64,000 nucleotides of DNA from Blepharisma japonicum (GCA_949751835.1 CATKHK010000046.1:300173-364172), one strand, 5' to 3'. Positions 1 through 11,224 are shown, numbered from the stretch's first letter. The notes: a model not told the origin generated them from the sequence alone. Made by a program: numbers and translations.

Positions 1-850
1 ACTCATTTGCTAGTCTAGAAGCCAATCTTCAAGGTTTTATTGATTTTATCTCAACATCATTGATACTGCTTCCTGCAACACTGCTTATTATTTCCTTATA
101 ATCTGCATCTGTAAAATTAGATAAATGCTGGTGTTCAGGATAAAATGGATATTGCATTATGAATTCTCCTTCATCTGCATTATGCATGACCATCACACAA
201 ACGTTTTCAGGATTATACACAAAATAGATCATTGCAGGATTATTTTTGGCTAGAGAGCCTAGTTCTTTTGAGATAAAATGAATATTTAAGAAATGCTGGA
301 GGATCCCAGTGCCTTCTAACCTAATGTCTAAAAAATTTCTAACTTTGCTGCTGGCGCCATCACATGCAATTAAATAATCTCCTTCAAATTCTTCTCCGTC
401 AGCTGTTTTTACTTTAACTCCACTTGCCCCTTGAGATAACGTAGAAAATTCTTTTCCTAAATGCAAGCTAGCTGTTTCTGGTAAAGAATTAGCTAGCAAG
501 TTCAGTAATTTGTGCTGTGGGAAATGGGCAGTGTGCATATCACTTAGTTTGTTATTCAATTGATAAGCAGCTGTACTAAAATGATCATGCGACCTATAAA
601 CTTCTCCTAAAATATTTTTGCAATATATAAACTTCCTCCAATTCTCTTTATTTGGCATGTTTTCATATATTTGCTTACTAATCCCTATATCCCTTAAGAT
701 TTCCATGCTTCTTGAGTGAATATAATGTGCACTTGGATGTGTCCCAAGCTTTACTTGTTTCTCTATCAAAACGCTCTCTATTCCTGCATGCCCTAATAAA
801 TGAGAACAGCATAACCCTACAGGCCCAGCTCCTGCTATAAGGATTTTCAT
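1..850 (-). CDS. FAD-dependent monooxygenase (UbiH/PHBH family), 3' end off the window
   Basis: Aromatic-ring-hydroxylase-type flavoprotein that would use FAD and NAD(P)H to hydroxylate an organic substrate; the substrate cannot be told. The N-terminus has the dinucleotide-binding motif GAGPVGL (residues 7-13) after a hydrophobic beta strand. Near residue 164 is CDGASSKVR, the second FAD/NAD(P)H motif (DG..S.vR) of this family. A TGA read as Trp at about position 29 continues the frame as PWRLASRLANE, the stretch that precedes the GD FAD-binding motif, so the gene runs past the left edge. Its ATG lies 17 bp downstream of the stop of threonine dehydrogenase, in the same orientation. Family call is sure, substrate unknown. 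Confidence 0.85.
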
Positions 851-867
851 ATTAAATTTATTATGAT

Positions 868-1872
868 TTATGCAATTTTAATTGGATTTGGCTTGTGCAT
901 TTGTTTGGAAATCAGCTCAATCATGGTTCGGGTCATAAGATCAATGTCGAATTTGTGTTTCCAATTCCAGTCTCTTCTAGCCAAAGAGTCATCAATACTC
1001 ATAGGCCAAGAGTCTGCATAAGCTTGCCTATGATCTGACTTGTAAGTGACGGTTCCAGGGATATATTTTAATATACATGTAGTTAGTTGCTCAGCAGTAA
1101 AGCTGATTGCGCCTAGGTTGTAGACCCTTCGAGTCAGCGTTTCTTCTGGAGCATCTATTAAATCACACTAAATATTGTTTACTGTTCCCTGGATAAGATC
1201 ATCAATATACATCATAGGAAGTTCAGTTCCTTTCGATAAAAAGCATTGATATTTTTGGTTCTTTAGCAGTTCAAAAAAGATTTCAACAGCATAATCAGTT
1301 GTCCCACCACCTGGAGGGTCAGAAGAAACTGCTCCAGGATATCTTAAAGACCTGAAATTCACTCCGAATTTTTTGTGGTAGTAATTTCCCATCATTTCCA
1401 TGTAAACTTTTGATATCCCATACGCTGTTGTTGGCTGAACTACACAGTCGTCAGGTGTTAGTACTCTTGGAGATGTTGGCCCAAACACCGCTATTGAGCT
1501 TGGAATGTAAATAGCTGCATTGTGGATTCTTGCAGCTTCTAAAGCGTTGTTGACACCTATAATGTTAACATCAATTGATTTTTGAAGCTGTAACTCTGCT
1601 TTCGCAGATAAATATGCAGCTAAGTGTAAAATATGTGTTGCCTCACTTGCTTCAACTGCTTTAGCAAATCCTTCTTTATCAACCACATCAAGGGGAAGAA
1701 AAGGTGGCTGTGATTCTACATCAAATTGAGTTTGATTTACATCAGAGACAACGACACAGTTTGGTCCATATCTTTCATATAGATAAGGTATTAGCTTTTT
1801 CCCAATCTGACCTGAGGCTCCAGTTATGAAGAACTTTTTCGAAGAAAAATTCCTGGCTATATTTAACAGCAT
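868..1872 (-). CDS. TDH: L-threonine 3-dehydrogenase, NAD-dependent epimerase type
   Basis: Oxidises L-threonine to 2-amino-3-ketobutyrate with NAD+, usually in mitochondria; the basic N-terminal 12 residues (MLLNIARNFSSK) could be a short presequence. It is 329 aa, normal for the family. The Rossmann motif is TGASGQIG (residues 18-25), and the catalytic YGISK is near residue 151. C-terminal family blocks are YNLGAISFTAEQL, DHRQAYADSWPMSIDD and ARRDWNWKH. A 15-nt intron (1168-1182, GTAAACAATATTTAG) must be removed to join GT to CDLIDAP; retained, it ends in an in-frame TAG. The stop is TAA at 868. Confidence 0.95.
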
Positions 1873-2164
1873 TTATATGGTTGAATTTTAATATGGGTTA
1901 AGCGACATACATTTAAGAGAAATAAATAATAATTTTTTGAACTTTATTGAGGAATTAATAAGAAATTAATAGAATAAACAACAAAGAAAAGATAAAAATT
2001 ATATAAAAATAAAGTGTTTAAAAAAATTTACTTTAAAAATTTTCATTGAAAATTAAGTACAACTTATAATTGTTTTATATATTAAGCTAATTGATAAACA
2101 TAGAAATCTATAATTAATTAAATGAGAACTTCACAAAATTAAAGATGCAAAAATAAGTTTAATT

Positions 2165-2680
2165 TTAATAGTAGGTGTTCCGTAGCATATTTGCTTCTCT
2201 TTTTACATCTGGGCTTGCTCTTCTGACACTTTCTGCATATTTTTCCTTTTTATATTTTGGTACACTTAGTCTTTTCGTGACATCGTCAAGGCTTGATCGT
2301 CTACATCTCTTTTGTCTCAGCCATTGAGTTTGGGTTTTAAAAAATATATCATTGCTGTCTATAGTCTGGCTTGGTGAATGCTCTCTCAGGCTCATATGAA
2401 ATGGCTTACTTCCATATGAACTGTACATTCCTCCTCCATTCCATGAAATGTAAGTGTCTCTTCCGCTCCCATTGGAATTATATCGAAACACCTTGGCTTC
2501 TAACTTTGGCTTAGGTGGAGAATAATCTCTTCTAGGAGATGGACTTCCAGGTTTTGTCACAGTGGTGCATGCAGTTCTGCAAATTCCACCGTTATTCTGA
2601 ATTATATAGCTATCTCTTCCATTTCCATCAGGAGAATAGTGAGAGGTGTTGCCTGCAAAAGTTCGATATAACGATATCAT
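2165..2680 (-). CDS. Basic unknown protein with two G-x-GRD-(S/T)-Y-I repeats
   Basis: 171 aa, not assignable to a named family. Two related blocks are visible, DGNGRDSYIIQNNGG (about residues 18-32) and NGSGRDTYISWNGGG (about 70-84), each preceded by a Tyr and followed by a Gly-rich turn. The C-terminal third is Arg/Lys rich with a Pro/Ser linker (PGSPSPRRDYSPP) between the repeats. The repeat spacing and basic tail suggest a structural, perhaps microtubule- or cortex-associated protein; that is a guess. There are no membrane segments. The ATG at 2680 is the first in frame, with AT-rich noncoding sequence upstream. Confidence 0.7.
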   Translation of the reverse strand: MISLYRTFAGNTSHYSPDGNGRDSYIIQNNGGICRTACTTVTKPGSPSPRRDYSPPKPKLEAKVFRYNSNGSGRDTYISWNGGGMYSSYGSKPFHMSLREHSPSQTIDSNDIFFKTQTQWLRQKRCRRSSLDDVTKRLSVPKYKKEKYAESVRRASPDVKREANMLRNTYY

Positions 2681-2874
2681 AATAATTATTAAGAAGTTAT
2701 GAATGCGTCATTTAGATTACAATTTTTATTGAATTAAAATAAATAAAAATTTTTATCAAATACTGATGGAATAATGATTTACTCGCCTAAAATATTTATT
2801 AATAAAATATTCAGACCCATTTAATAATTATCTCATAAGTTCTATTAATTTATCAAAAATTCCTCAGAATTCTT

Positions 2875-3519
2875 TTAATTCAATCCACTGTATCTTAAAC
2901 GATTAAGCTTATCAAGTATTAAATGAGCTACAGACTTCAGCTTTTCTAAATATTCTCTATTTACTTCTTGAAGCCCGCTTTTAGCTAGACATCTTTCAAA
3001 AGATTTTAGCTGCTCTAAAGGAATAATCTCACAAATAGGAGATCGGGTTTGATTTTGTGAGGTTTTTTTTGGAAAAAAATCAGAGGATTCGCTTCTTTTT
3101 GATTCAGAAATTTGGGCTTTAGAAGAGTTTCGAGTTGTGGGAGAAAGCGTCCTAAAAATATTATCAAATTCATTTTTTAAATTTGCTCCATGGGTTCTTG
3201 ATACTTTTGCATTGGAAATTAAGTTCCTATATTTATTTAATTTCACCTTGTAAGCGCTTACATCATTTTCTGAGTCTTCGAAAAAACTAAAATCGGCTGA
3301 TTTTACAGTTTCTCCTTTATAAGGCTGAAAGTCAAAGAATAATTCTTTTTTTGGCGAGGTTGTGGATACTAGTTTTCGTCGGACTTCTTCTCGGTAAGTT
3401 TTTCAAGCTACCAGACTGGCTTGATTATTTTTTTCATAAATCTATTTAAAGTTTACATCGGCTGCTTGTCTTTTTAGTAGGCGTTCCATAGATGTTTCTC
3501 TCAACCTTTCTAAGGTCAT
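2875..3519 (-). CDS. Unknown protein, charged, one 15-nt intron
   Basis: 209 aa after splicing. Exon 1 (3519-3457) starts MTLERLRETSMERLL and joins across GTAAACTTTAAATAG (3442-3456, minus strand) to IYEKNNQASLVAWKTYREE, where TGA is read as Trp. The middle is Ser/Lys rich (SSKAQISESKRSESSDFF); the C-terminus is helical (LEKLKSVAHLILDKLNRLRY). No recognised domain. Retaining the intron would end the protein at residue 26. It is divergent to the ATG8 gene, with 260 bp between starts. Confidence 0.75.
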
Positions 3520-3779
3520 AATTTATATTGTTTATTAAAAGGGACATCAGTGAGACTTTGCTAATAAATCTTTTAAGTTTAAATCTTATTATACTGATGA
3601 ATGCTTATAGTTTGAAATTATTTATTTTAAGGGCAATACTCAGATAATAAATTCTATTGCTATATATTTTAAAATTTTAGATCAGTTATAAAATAATTCA
3701 TATAATAATTTAAAATTAATGCAAATTTTCAAATAACAGCTCTGCTTTTGCAGTTCTTAAAATTATACTGATTATAAAA
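3520..3779. promoter_or_regulatory. Divergent intergenic region between unknown gene and ATG8
   Basis: 260 bp of very AT-rich sequence separates the two ATGs. It must hold both promoters. No conserved box can be defined from one locus. Confidence 0.4.
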
Positions 3780-4172
3780 ATGTCATTAGATCGCAGCGAA
3801 ATCAAAAAATATAAAGAAACCACACCATTTCAAACCCGTAAAGAATCTTATGATAAAGTCATGCATGAAAACCCAGGAAAATATCCATGCGTCATTATAA
3901 AAGGTAATCATTGTAAATATAATATTCCAACACACAAGTAATTTATATTTAGATTTGCATTAGAAGGCTCCATGACAATAAGTTGCTTCCTTTACACTCT
4001 TCGTAGATATTTCAAGCTTTCTCCAAAGCAAGGGCTTTATCTATATCTTTGTGACACACTTCCAATGCTAGGAGCAAAAATCTCTGAACTTCACCAGCGA
4101 TGCTCAGATGAAGATGGCTGCCTTTATTTCGTTCTTTCCCATCAAGAAGATAAAGGAGCTATGAGCTTATAG
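3780..4172 (+). CDS. ATG8: ATG8/GABARAP-family ubiquitin-like autophagy protein
   Basis: 125 aa ubiquitin-like modifier that is conjugated to phosphatidylethanolamine on autophagosomal membranes. Family blocks include KYPCVIIKG (residues 34-42), KFALEGSMT (53-61), the core FKLSPKQGLYLYLCDTLP and SDEDGCLYFVL. Exon 1 (3780-3937) joins exon 2 across the 15-nt intron 3938-3952 (GTAATTTATATTTAG), restoring the family motif K-F-x-V/L-P/E. Counting from DEDG, Gly121 lies exactly where the conjugation glycine falls in other ATG8s and is followed by AMSL, so an ATG4-type protease would have to expose it; the usual Phe before this Gly is Lys. The protein is rather divergent overall. Stop TAG. Confidence 0.9.
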
Positions 4173-4302
4173 GATTAAAAGGCTCATATGTATATATTAA
4201 TTATTTTTTGGGCTATAACTTTGTATTATTTGAAATTTTTTTCTATAGGTGATGAAGTAGTTTTAAGCTGCTTACAGAAAAATATTATATCTTGTCTTAA
4301 AT

Positions 4303-5367
4303 TTATGAATTATTTTTTTTTATACTTACAAAACGATTTTTGGGCAAATTCGTATGTCTTGGGCATTCTTTGGTGGATATCCCTAATGATAATAGGCTAT
4401 CGCAATTACTGCAATGCCTTGATCTTGTAGGCGTAAGAGAATATTTTTTGTAACTTTTAGAAGAAACACTTCTATATGGAATAAAACACTTGCAAGACCT
4501 ATCTCTCTCCCTTTCCCTTGATCTTCCTCTAGGAGTAACTGATCTCCTCTCTCTTTTCACAAGCTTCTTATTGACATACTTGCCTTCTTCCACTGTATTT
4601 TTTCTGTTTTTTAATAGACTTATAGTATCCTTCGCTTTAAATTCAGAATGCAATTTTTCTCTTAGCCTATTATTTTCATCTCTTAAGATCTCGATTTCTT
4701 TGAGAAGATTTCTTTCTCTTCTTCTTGACCCTTTTTGATGATTATTTTCATATACAGCATAACTGAGTTCACATTTTCCTTCATTATCGAGATTTTCTTT
4801 TTCAGACTCATAATAAGAATCAAATGAATCTTTAAGAGTTCTTCCTATTTCTTCATTAATGGAACTTTCAACGCTTGACTGAAGGGTTTTCATAGTAGAG
4901 GTATTTATGTCTGATCTTTTCATTGTGTTTTCTGGGTTTTCTATTGTGATATCTTTGATATCGCATTTAATAGTATCTTGAGGTGGCGAGATATCAGACT
5001 GACACAAATTTTTTGTGGCCTTGATTCTTGTTTCTTTATTTAGAGTTACACTTTCATCTAATACTCTTGAAATTTCAACTGAACTCTTTGAAATTTTATC
5101 AGTAAAACTATTAGAAAGTCTATTTTTCCTATTTGATGGGTATTTAGCATGTGTATAAATTCCTTGTGAAAGTTTTAACTCGATTTCTTTCCTAAGAAAA
5201 GCTCTTCTTTCATCAGCAGCAAGAGGGCTTTTTCTTCGATTTCAATTTTCATGTTGCAGTGAAGAACTTAAACAATTTACGTTTATTTCTTTTAATTGGC
5301 CTTTCAGTTTTTGAATTTCCTGCCTAAGTTTATTGTTTTCAGCTTGCAGCTTGTTCATTGTTGACAT
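4303..5367 (-). CDS. Coiled-coil protein with RS-type repeats and Cys-rich tail
   Basis: 354 aa, starting MSTMNKLQAENNKLRQEIQ, a leucine-heptad coiled coil (residues about 5-28). A second coiled coil follows near residues 225-262 (LLKEIEILRDENNRLREKL). Then comes a basic Arg/Ser/Glu tract (GRSRERERDRS) and a C-terminal CSNC...C...H cluster (RHCSNCDSLL, ECPRH) that could bind zinc. One TGA is read as Trp near residue 42 (HENWNRRK). No named family is recognised; RS tracts occur in splicing factors but also in ciliate centrosomal proteins. It is convergent with ATG8 (130 bp between stops). Confidence 0.75.
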
Positions 5368-5742
5368 TTAAATTTGACTTTATTGATGAATTTTTTTATA
5401 AATTAGCAATTTACTATAGTTGCTTTGTTCAAATTTAGGCAATTAAAATGACCCTTATTTATCTAAGATTTAATTCTTTTTCTATTCTTTTAAATCAGCA
5501 TTCTTCTGCAATAATCAAAAATTATTCCCGCATAACTTTTACTGAGGAGTATCAAATATGAAACAAAAATTTTATTAAAATTAAATCCAAATAAATATAA
5601 ATTACTTTCAGCTATTTTCTTACTAAGCCTCTTTCTTTTAATAGATGGCAAGATTTTAAATTTCCCGCTCCTAGCAAAGCATTTATTTAATATTTTATTT
5701 ATTATTCATGAGCCAGCTGAAAATAATCCAAATAATTATTTG
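5368..5742. other. Intergenic, no feature seen
   Basis: About 375 bp of AT-rich DNA between the eIF4A stop and the start of the coiled-coil gene, both on the minus strand. No ORF, RNA or repeat recognised. Confidence 0.5.
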
Positions 5743-6933
5743 TTAAAGAATAGTTGCCACGTCTTCAGGCATCTCCTCTATTTGGGTTGAATAATGCTGC
5801 TCCAAATCTCTCAAGAACTGTGCGTCTTGTTCAGTCACAAAATTAATCGCAACTCCCTTTCTTCCGAATCTTCCACTTCTTCCAATTCTATGTAAGTAAT
5901 TTTCATAGTTAGTTGGCATGTCATAATTAATGACCAAGGACACCTGCTGTACATCAATTCCTCTAGCCAAAAGGTCAGTTGTTATTAAAACTCTGCTTGA
6001 ACCGCTTCTGAATTCTCTCATAATGAGCTCTCTTTGTGTCTGCTCCATTTCTCCATGCATGAAGCTTACTACAAAGTCTTTATCAGTCATTTGCTGGGCT
6101 AAGGTTTCTACCTTTTTCCTGGTATTGCAGTATATGATGGCTTGGGTAATATCTAAGTTCTCGTACAAATCAGAGAGTGTTGGGAATTTCCATTCTTCTT
6201 TTTCAATAGGAATATAGTATTGCTTAATACCTTCCAAGGTCAGCTCATCTTTTTTGACGAGGATCCTGATAGGATTTCTCATAAAATCTTCAGTTAGTTT
6301 AAGGATATCTGGAGCCATAGTAGCTGAGAACAAGCAGCATTGGATGTTCCCAGGGAGGTGTCTAAAGATTTCTTGGATTTGTTCTTTAAACCCTCGTGAA
6401 AGCATTTCGTCAGCCTCATCAAGGATGAAAACTCTTAGATGTTGAGCTGACAAGTGGTTCCTGCTTAGCATGTCGAAAACTCGACCTGGGGTTCCAACAA
6501 CGATATGGACTCCTCTTTCCAAAATTCTGATATCCTCTTTGACTACAGTTCCTCCGATGCATGCATGGCATTTAATGTGCATATACTCGCCAATTTGACT
6601 TATAACGCGGAAGATCTGTTGAGCAAGCTCTCTGGTAGGAGCAAGGACCAGCGCTTGTAATTGATTGACTTCGGTATCGATGAGTTGGAGTGCGCCCACT
6701 GTAAAAGTTGCCGTTTTCCCTGTCCCTGACTGTGCCTGGGCAATTGTGTCATGGCCAAGGATAATTGGCTTGATGCCTTTTTGTTGGATGGCTGACGGCT
6801 TTTCAAACCCGTAAGAGTAAATGCCGCGTAGCAGCTCTTCTTTAAGACCCATATCATCGAAACTCTCAATGGATTCATCCCAATTGGATTCAATGATAAA
6901 GTCTTCAGCTTGTCCGGCCATAGGTTCAGCCAT
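5743..6933 (-). CDS. EIF4A: Translation initiation factor eIF4A, DEAD-box RNA helicase
   Basis: 396 aa from the ATG at 6933. ATP-dependent RNA helicase of the eIF4F complex that unwinds mRNA 5' leaders. All motifs are visible: Q motif ([13 protein letters not shown]), motif I AQSGTGKT (67-74), [18 protein letters not shown] ([10 protein letters not shown]), SAT (LFSATM), [11 protein letters not shown], and [13 protein letters not shown]. The C-terminus [15 protein letters not shown] is the eIF4A signature, which argues against eIF4A-III or other DEAD proteins. An in-frame upstream ATG at 6981 would add 16 residues, but family alignments start near MAEP, so the downstream ATG is chosen. No intron. 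Confidence 0.95.
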   Translation of the reverse strand: MAEPMAGQAEDFIIESNWDESIESFDDMGLKEELLRGIYSYGFEKPSAIQQKGIKPIILGHDTIAQAQSGTGKTATFTVGALQLIDTEVNQLQALVLAPTRELAQQIFRVISQIGEYMHIKCHACIGGTVVKEDIRILERGVHIVVGTPGRVFDMLSRNHLSAQHLRVFILDEADEMLSRGFKEQIQEIFRHLPGNIQCCLFSATMAPDILKLTEDFMRNPIRILVKKDELTLEGIKQYYIPIEKEEWKFPTLSDLYENLDITQAIIYCNTRKKVETLAQQMTDKDFVVSFMHGEMEQTQRELIMREFRSGSSRVLITTDLLARGIDVQQVSLVINYDMPTNYENYLHRIGRSGRFGRKGVAINFVTEQDAQFLRDLEQHYSTQIEEMPEDVATIL

Positions 6934-7349
6934 TTTATATATCCACCTCTCAATTTTCAAGAATTTAGTAAGAATATTCATGAACTCTTAAGAAGTCATT
7001 ATAGAGGCTAAAGGAAGCGAAGAAGAGATAATGGGATTGATTTGGATGAATAAAAGAATGAAGATTAGTAAAAAATAAAAAAATTTTATATGGGTGAAAA
7101 TTAAAATTTAACGGATGAAGATCGATAATGCCATATTAGCTTCTAATAACAACTATAAAATATTGATATCATTTGAGCCACTAATTAGAATTTTATAATT
7201 TTTAAGAATGCATTTTGGGCAGTCTCTATAAAGATTTTACAAAGTTAAAAAATGATATTATTTTGGGATGTTTAAACAAATAAAAACTCAGAAAATTATG
7301 AACTCTTACTAATGTCAAACTTTTGATTAAAAAATAATTAAATAGCACA
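6934..7349. promoter_or_regulatory. Divergent intergenic region eIF4A / RCC1-like
   Basis: About 416 bp between two divergent starts; AT-rich, no ORF of note. It presumably contains both promoters; no defined motif can be claimed. Confidence 0.4.
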
Positions 7350-8615
7350 ATGGGACAAATTCTCACAAAATCTCCAATGGTTCTCAATCTTGACAATGAC
7401 CCAAATTCTAAAGCAAAACACTCTCGATGCTTATATGCATTTGGGTGTAACTCAGAAAATCAATGCGGAAGCAATCAAGGCTATATGTTCCGAGAAAAAA
7501 TCGTTTTGCAAGCATCCGCAGGATCATCTCATAATTTGGTAATCCTCAAAGGAGGACAGCTGGCTGCATGGGGTTCTAACCAATATGGCCAAGCAGGTAT
7601 CCAGGGCTTAGGTTGGGTTGAATCTTGAATATACAATCCTCCATCTGTTTTTCCAGTAATTTTCGAACGCCAATTCACCAATGTTAGAGTTACTCAGATT
7701 TCAGCTGGTCACTGGCATTCTGCTTGCATTTCTGATATTGGGCTGCTTTTTACATGGGGATTAGGGACAAGTGGTCAGCTTGGGTATCCTCCTGTTGGAG
7801 ATGATTTTATGAAAGCTGAAAAAGGAAAGGAAAGATATGTCTTATATCCTAAACTTGTAGAAAGCTTAGGCAGCATTCCTATGAGCCACGTGGCCTGTGG
7901 AGGAACTTTTACTGTTGCCGTCTCTCAAATGGGGCAAGTTTATACATTTGGAAGATGAAGATATGGAATTTTAGGCAATGGAGAACAAGAAAATCGTGCC
8001 GAGCCAAAAATTGTGGAATCATTAGCAAGTGTAAGAGTTGAAAAAGTTGCATGTGGGCTAAATCATGTATTAGCACTTACAGGATCAGGAAAAGTATATC
8101 AATGGGGAAATCAAAGCACAAATGATGATATGGTTGATATAGAAATCCCAGAATTATTGACAAATATTGATGGAGCTACTCATATTTCATGTGGGGAGCA
8201 TCATAGTGCTGTATTATGCAGTCACAATCAGAATAATTTATATACATGGGGATTGAATAATTATGGGCAATTAGGCCGTGAAACTTCAACAAGATTTTCT
8301 GCAGTTCCAGAGAAGGTTGAAATAGCAAGTAAAATTTCAACTATAGGATGTGGAGGATTTTTTACAGTAGCTTTATTGAAATCCGGAGACCTTTTAGGGT
8401 GGGGTAATAATAAATTTGGACAATTAAGAATAAACCAATTTGAATGTTCAAAACCAACATTGATTTTGAAAGGAAATTTGCAAAAAGTGTCTGATGTTGT
8501 GTGTGGGCATGGACATATAATGGTTTTGTATAGAAAAGATGCAGATTTCGAAGCTGATCAAAGCACTGCAAGATCAGTTCGTCAGGATGATAATTCATAT
8601 GCTAATTTTATTTAG
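7350..8615 (+). CDS. RCC1-repeat beta-propeller protein
   Basis: 421 aa, almost entirely RCC1 repeats, the blades of a seven-bladed propeller. Repeat cores are visible as AWGSNQYGQAG, FTWGLGTSGQLG, YTFGRWRYGILG, YQWGNQS, YTWGLNNYGQLG and GWGNNKFGQL. Each is followed by a G/S-x-x-H-S/T-x-x-L/V segment (GSSHNLVIL, GHWHSACIS, GLNHVLAL, GEHHSAVL, GHGHIMVLY). TGA is read as Trp at 7626 and 7956, where the repeat demands it. Such proteins include the Ran GEF RCC1 and many ciliate RCC1-like proteins; I cannot tell whether this is the Ran exchange factor. There is no other domain and no nuclear signal at the N-terminus. Confidence 0.9.
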
Positions 8616-8644
8616 AAATCTTTAACATAATTATTATATTACAA

Positions 8645-9154
8645 TTATAATGCTCCGCCAACTGCAAGATCAATTAGAACGACAACAGGAATCCCAATAA
8701 TTACAATAGCAATAATTGTAAATGTTCACATGAATCCTTGGTTAACCATTGCAAAATACCAAGTTTTAAATTCTTTTCTATATGTCATAAAGTATATGTC
8801 TTGATTTAAATCACGAATATTTAAAATATTCATTATCATTGTTTTCCATGTTTCTGGAGCATAGCTAAATTGGGAGGTTTTTAAACAGTAATATTGATTG
8901 GGAACCTCTTTAAAATATCAGTCAATACAAAGCTCAGAAATTGGGACCATGTTTTTGAAAGGGTTTGGCATTAATTTGGTATTGTGATGGACTATTCCTT
9001 CAAGAGTAGCGACAGAGAACAGAAGGGAGAGGAGAAAGCATCAGGCAATTATATTACCAAATGGAATTAGTAGGCCAATTATAAGAATTCCAAGGATTAG
9101 ATATTTCTGCTTTGTGGTAAATTTTTCTATTAAGATTAAAGAAGGAGGGATCAT
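8645..9154 (-). CDS. Multi-pass membrane protein, 5' end unresolved
   Basis: Unrecognised. From the ATG at 9154 the protein is 169 aa with TGA as Trp. It has hydrophobic segments at about residues 15-45 (YLILGILIIGLLIPFG, then CFLLSLLFSVA) and 145-162 (FTIIAIVIIGIPVVVLI). Between them is a soluble loop with several Cys and Tyr. The frame stays open for about 54 more codons upstream, to about 9315, with a protein-like composition (RPNNKILAYNSIIYAYNW), but no ATG or GTA...AG intron supplies a start. So the true 5' end is uncertain and the locus may be a fragment. It is convergent to the RCC1 gene, 29 bp from its stop. Confidence 0.55.
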
Positions 9155-9315
9155 AGTCAAAGAAATGCCGTTGACTTTGTTGAAGGGTCAATTATAAGCA
9201 TAGATAATCGAGTTGTAAGCTAGGATTTTGTTATTAGGCCTATTTAGGAGTATTGGAGAAGCTCTTAAGTTTTGGCTTTCTCTGTGAAAAATCTCAATCT
9301 CTATTTTATATATAT

Positions 9316-10009
9316 AACCTTAATAAAATAAATCTCTATAAAGTAATATTTTAAAGCGAAATCGGAAATTAAAACTCTAAATGAGAGCTTCTATTAATAA
9401 AAATAAAATTTCTTGAATATTAATTATTTATATAATAAAAAGTTTTTTGATATTCTTAATTAAGAATTAGACAAATAATATATGAGATAAGTTTTCATTT
9501 TGAAGATAAAATTTTAATTTAGAAGTGAAGATGAATTCAATCTCTGTGCATTTTTCAAGGTTAAATCAATTTACAGTGATCTTCATTATTAAGTTATCAC
9601 TTTTTTGCTAAATAAAATAAGTTTGAATATATATTTTATAGGAGTTCGAACCTAAATTAATACCAAAATTTCCAAAGGGCTCCAATTATTATTAGATTGA
9701 GCACCAATTTAATAGATCTTTCTATTTATATCAATAATGTAACCATCCATATTGATTATCACAAAATAAGCTTGCAAGATGTTCTAAATTAATCGATGAT
9801 TAAATAATCTAATCTCAGTTATACCCTCTATGAAATAATCCTATTAGATTTTAAAGTTTTGGCCAATTTTAAGCTTAAATTTGCAAAATAATTTTATTGT
9901 TTTTCAGTACTTCAGACATTCTACTATTTTTATTTTCCTTCGCTTAAAACATTAAATAATAATTAATTATTCTTATTGAAATCCTAACCAAAATATACAT
10001 CAAATAGCT
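9316..10009. other. Intergenic, AT-rich, nothing identified
   Basis: About 690 bp with no sustained frame on either strand even with TGA read as Trp. A GTTCGAACC string near 9650 looks like a tRNA B box, but no cloverleaf folds around it. Confidence 0.5.
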
Positions 10010-10306
10010 CTAAAATATATTACAAACATTTTGATTGCTATTTTCATTCTTCCACCTACCTATAGGAAACAGGCAGCAGCTTACATTATCGGTTGGATTT
10101 ATATTTATCGATTCATTTCTGGGCTTCAGATGTCCAATTAAGGTAATCATTGACTCAGTTGTGTTTCCATTTGTCAAACTTTGATAGTTATCAATAGATT
10201 CAAAGACATCTTCTCGTGATTCTCGTCTTCCTATTGTCATAATGCTTACAGCTTTCCCTGAATCATTTGATTCGCTGTCTATTCTACTTTGAGGTTTTAA
10301 TAGCAT
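10010..10306 (-). CDS. Small hypothetical protein
   Basis: 98 aa, Ser/Asn-rich and charged, without membrane segments. It starts MLLKPQSRIDSESNDSG and ends with a Cys-containing segment (VSCCLFPIGRWK). No family recognised. Composition resembles the neighbouring ciliate proteins, and the ATG is the first codon after an AT-rich leader, so a real short gene is plausible; it is isolated, with about 700 bp of noncoding DNA on one side and 900 bp on the other. Confidence 0.5.
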   Translation of the reverse strand: MLLKPQSRIDSESNDSGKAVSIMTIGRRESREDVFESIDNYQSLTNGNTTESMITLIGHLKPRNESININPTDNVSCCLFPIGRWKNENSNQNVCNIF

Positions 10307-11224
10307 TAATTTTTTATCAGAATAAAAGGTGCTAAAATTGATTTTGAAAAATTAACTGCAGCATATTATTAGCCTAGCTTATTGAATCTATATAACTCCT
10401 AAATATATAAGCTTGAAGGAGCTTTTTCTATGATTAATTAAATGATTGATTAGAAACAAATATGATTCAACTTGAATTTTTATGCGAAGAAAGAAATATG
10501 ATTTATAGGCTAAATTAATGAAGAAGACTAAATTAGGCTGAGCTTTAACCTTCATATAACCTAATTTTTATTGCTATATGAATAAATAATTATTGGTAAA
10601 TAAATCTGCTTTCTAGACAATTTTTTATAATAATTGCAATACAATTTTTCAACTGAAATTTATTAAATTATATTCTTTTATGTCATTTATATATTCTCCA
10701 GAAACTCTTCTCATTGCATAGAGTTTTGACATTTTTATACATTTTCTTAATTTAATTTATCATAGTCAGTGCATAATGATGGCTTACTATTGGATATCTT
10801 TTATCTTTTGGTCTTATTTTGTTAAATTATAATTAAAAATAAGCTGACTCTTTTATGAATTTCTAAGATTCATTAAACTGCTCTTTGACAAAGCCAATTT
10901 AAAACAAAATATTTATCATTTTATCAAAAAAGATTTAATTACATATTAAAATTATGATTTAAGTATAATATATAATTTTGACTGAGAGTTGCTATATTTA
11001 CAAATATTTTCAATTTAATTCGGAACCATATATTTATTTTATTTGTATTTATAAAAAATACCAAAGAAGCCTCCAAAAGCGCACTAATGTTCGTATTTCA
11101 TATGTATAAAAGCTCAAATTATTTTTAGTCACCTCCTGAATTAATTTTTTACAGTTTATAAGCAATTCCATAAATCAAGTAAATTTTTAATTTAAATCCC
11201 TTTCATCTAAATTAAGTAATTAAA
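10307..11224. other. Longest gene-free stretch before the DYRK gene
   Basis: About 918 bp, strongly AT-rich. Only ORFs under 20 codons are seen on the strands read. No repeat or RNA recognised. It would contain the promoter of the kinase gene. Confidence 0.5.

Noticed and set aside
4188-4430. Plus-strand 80-codon frame downstream of ATG8
   Set aside because: Overlaps the C-terminus of the minus-strand RS/coiled-coil gene and has no domain; a shadow frame.
6600-6953. Alternative minus-strand frame across the eIF4A N-terminus
   Set aside because: Out-of-frame shadow of a highly conserved helicase.
9640-9670. tRNA-like B box GTTCGAACC
   Set aside because: Flanking sequence is too AT-rich and forms no acceptor or anticodon stem; no A box at the right distance.
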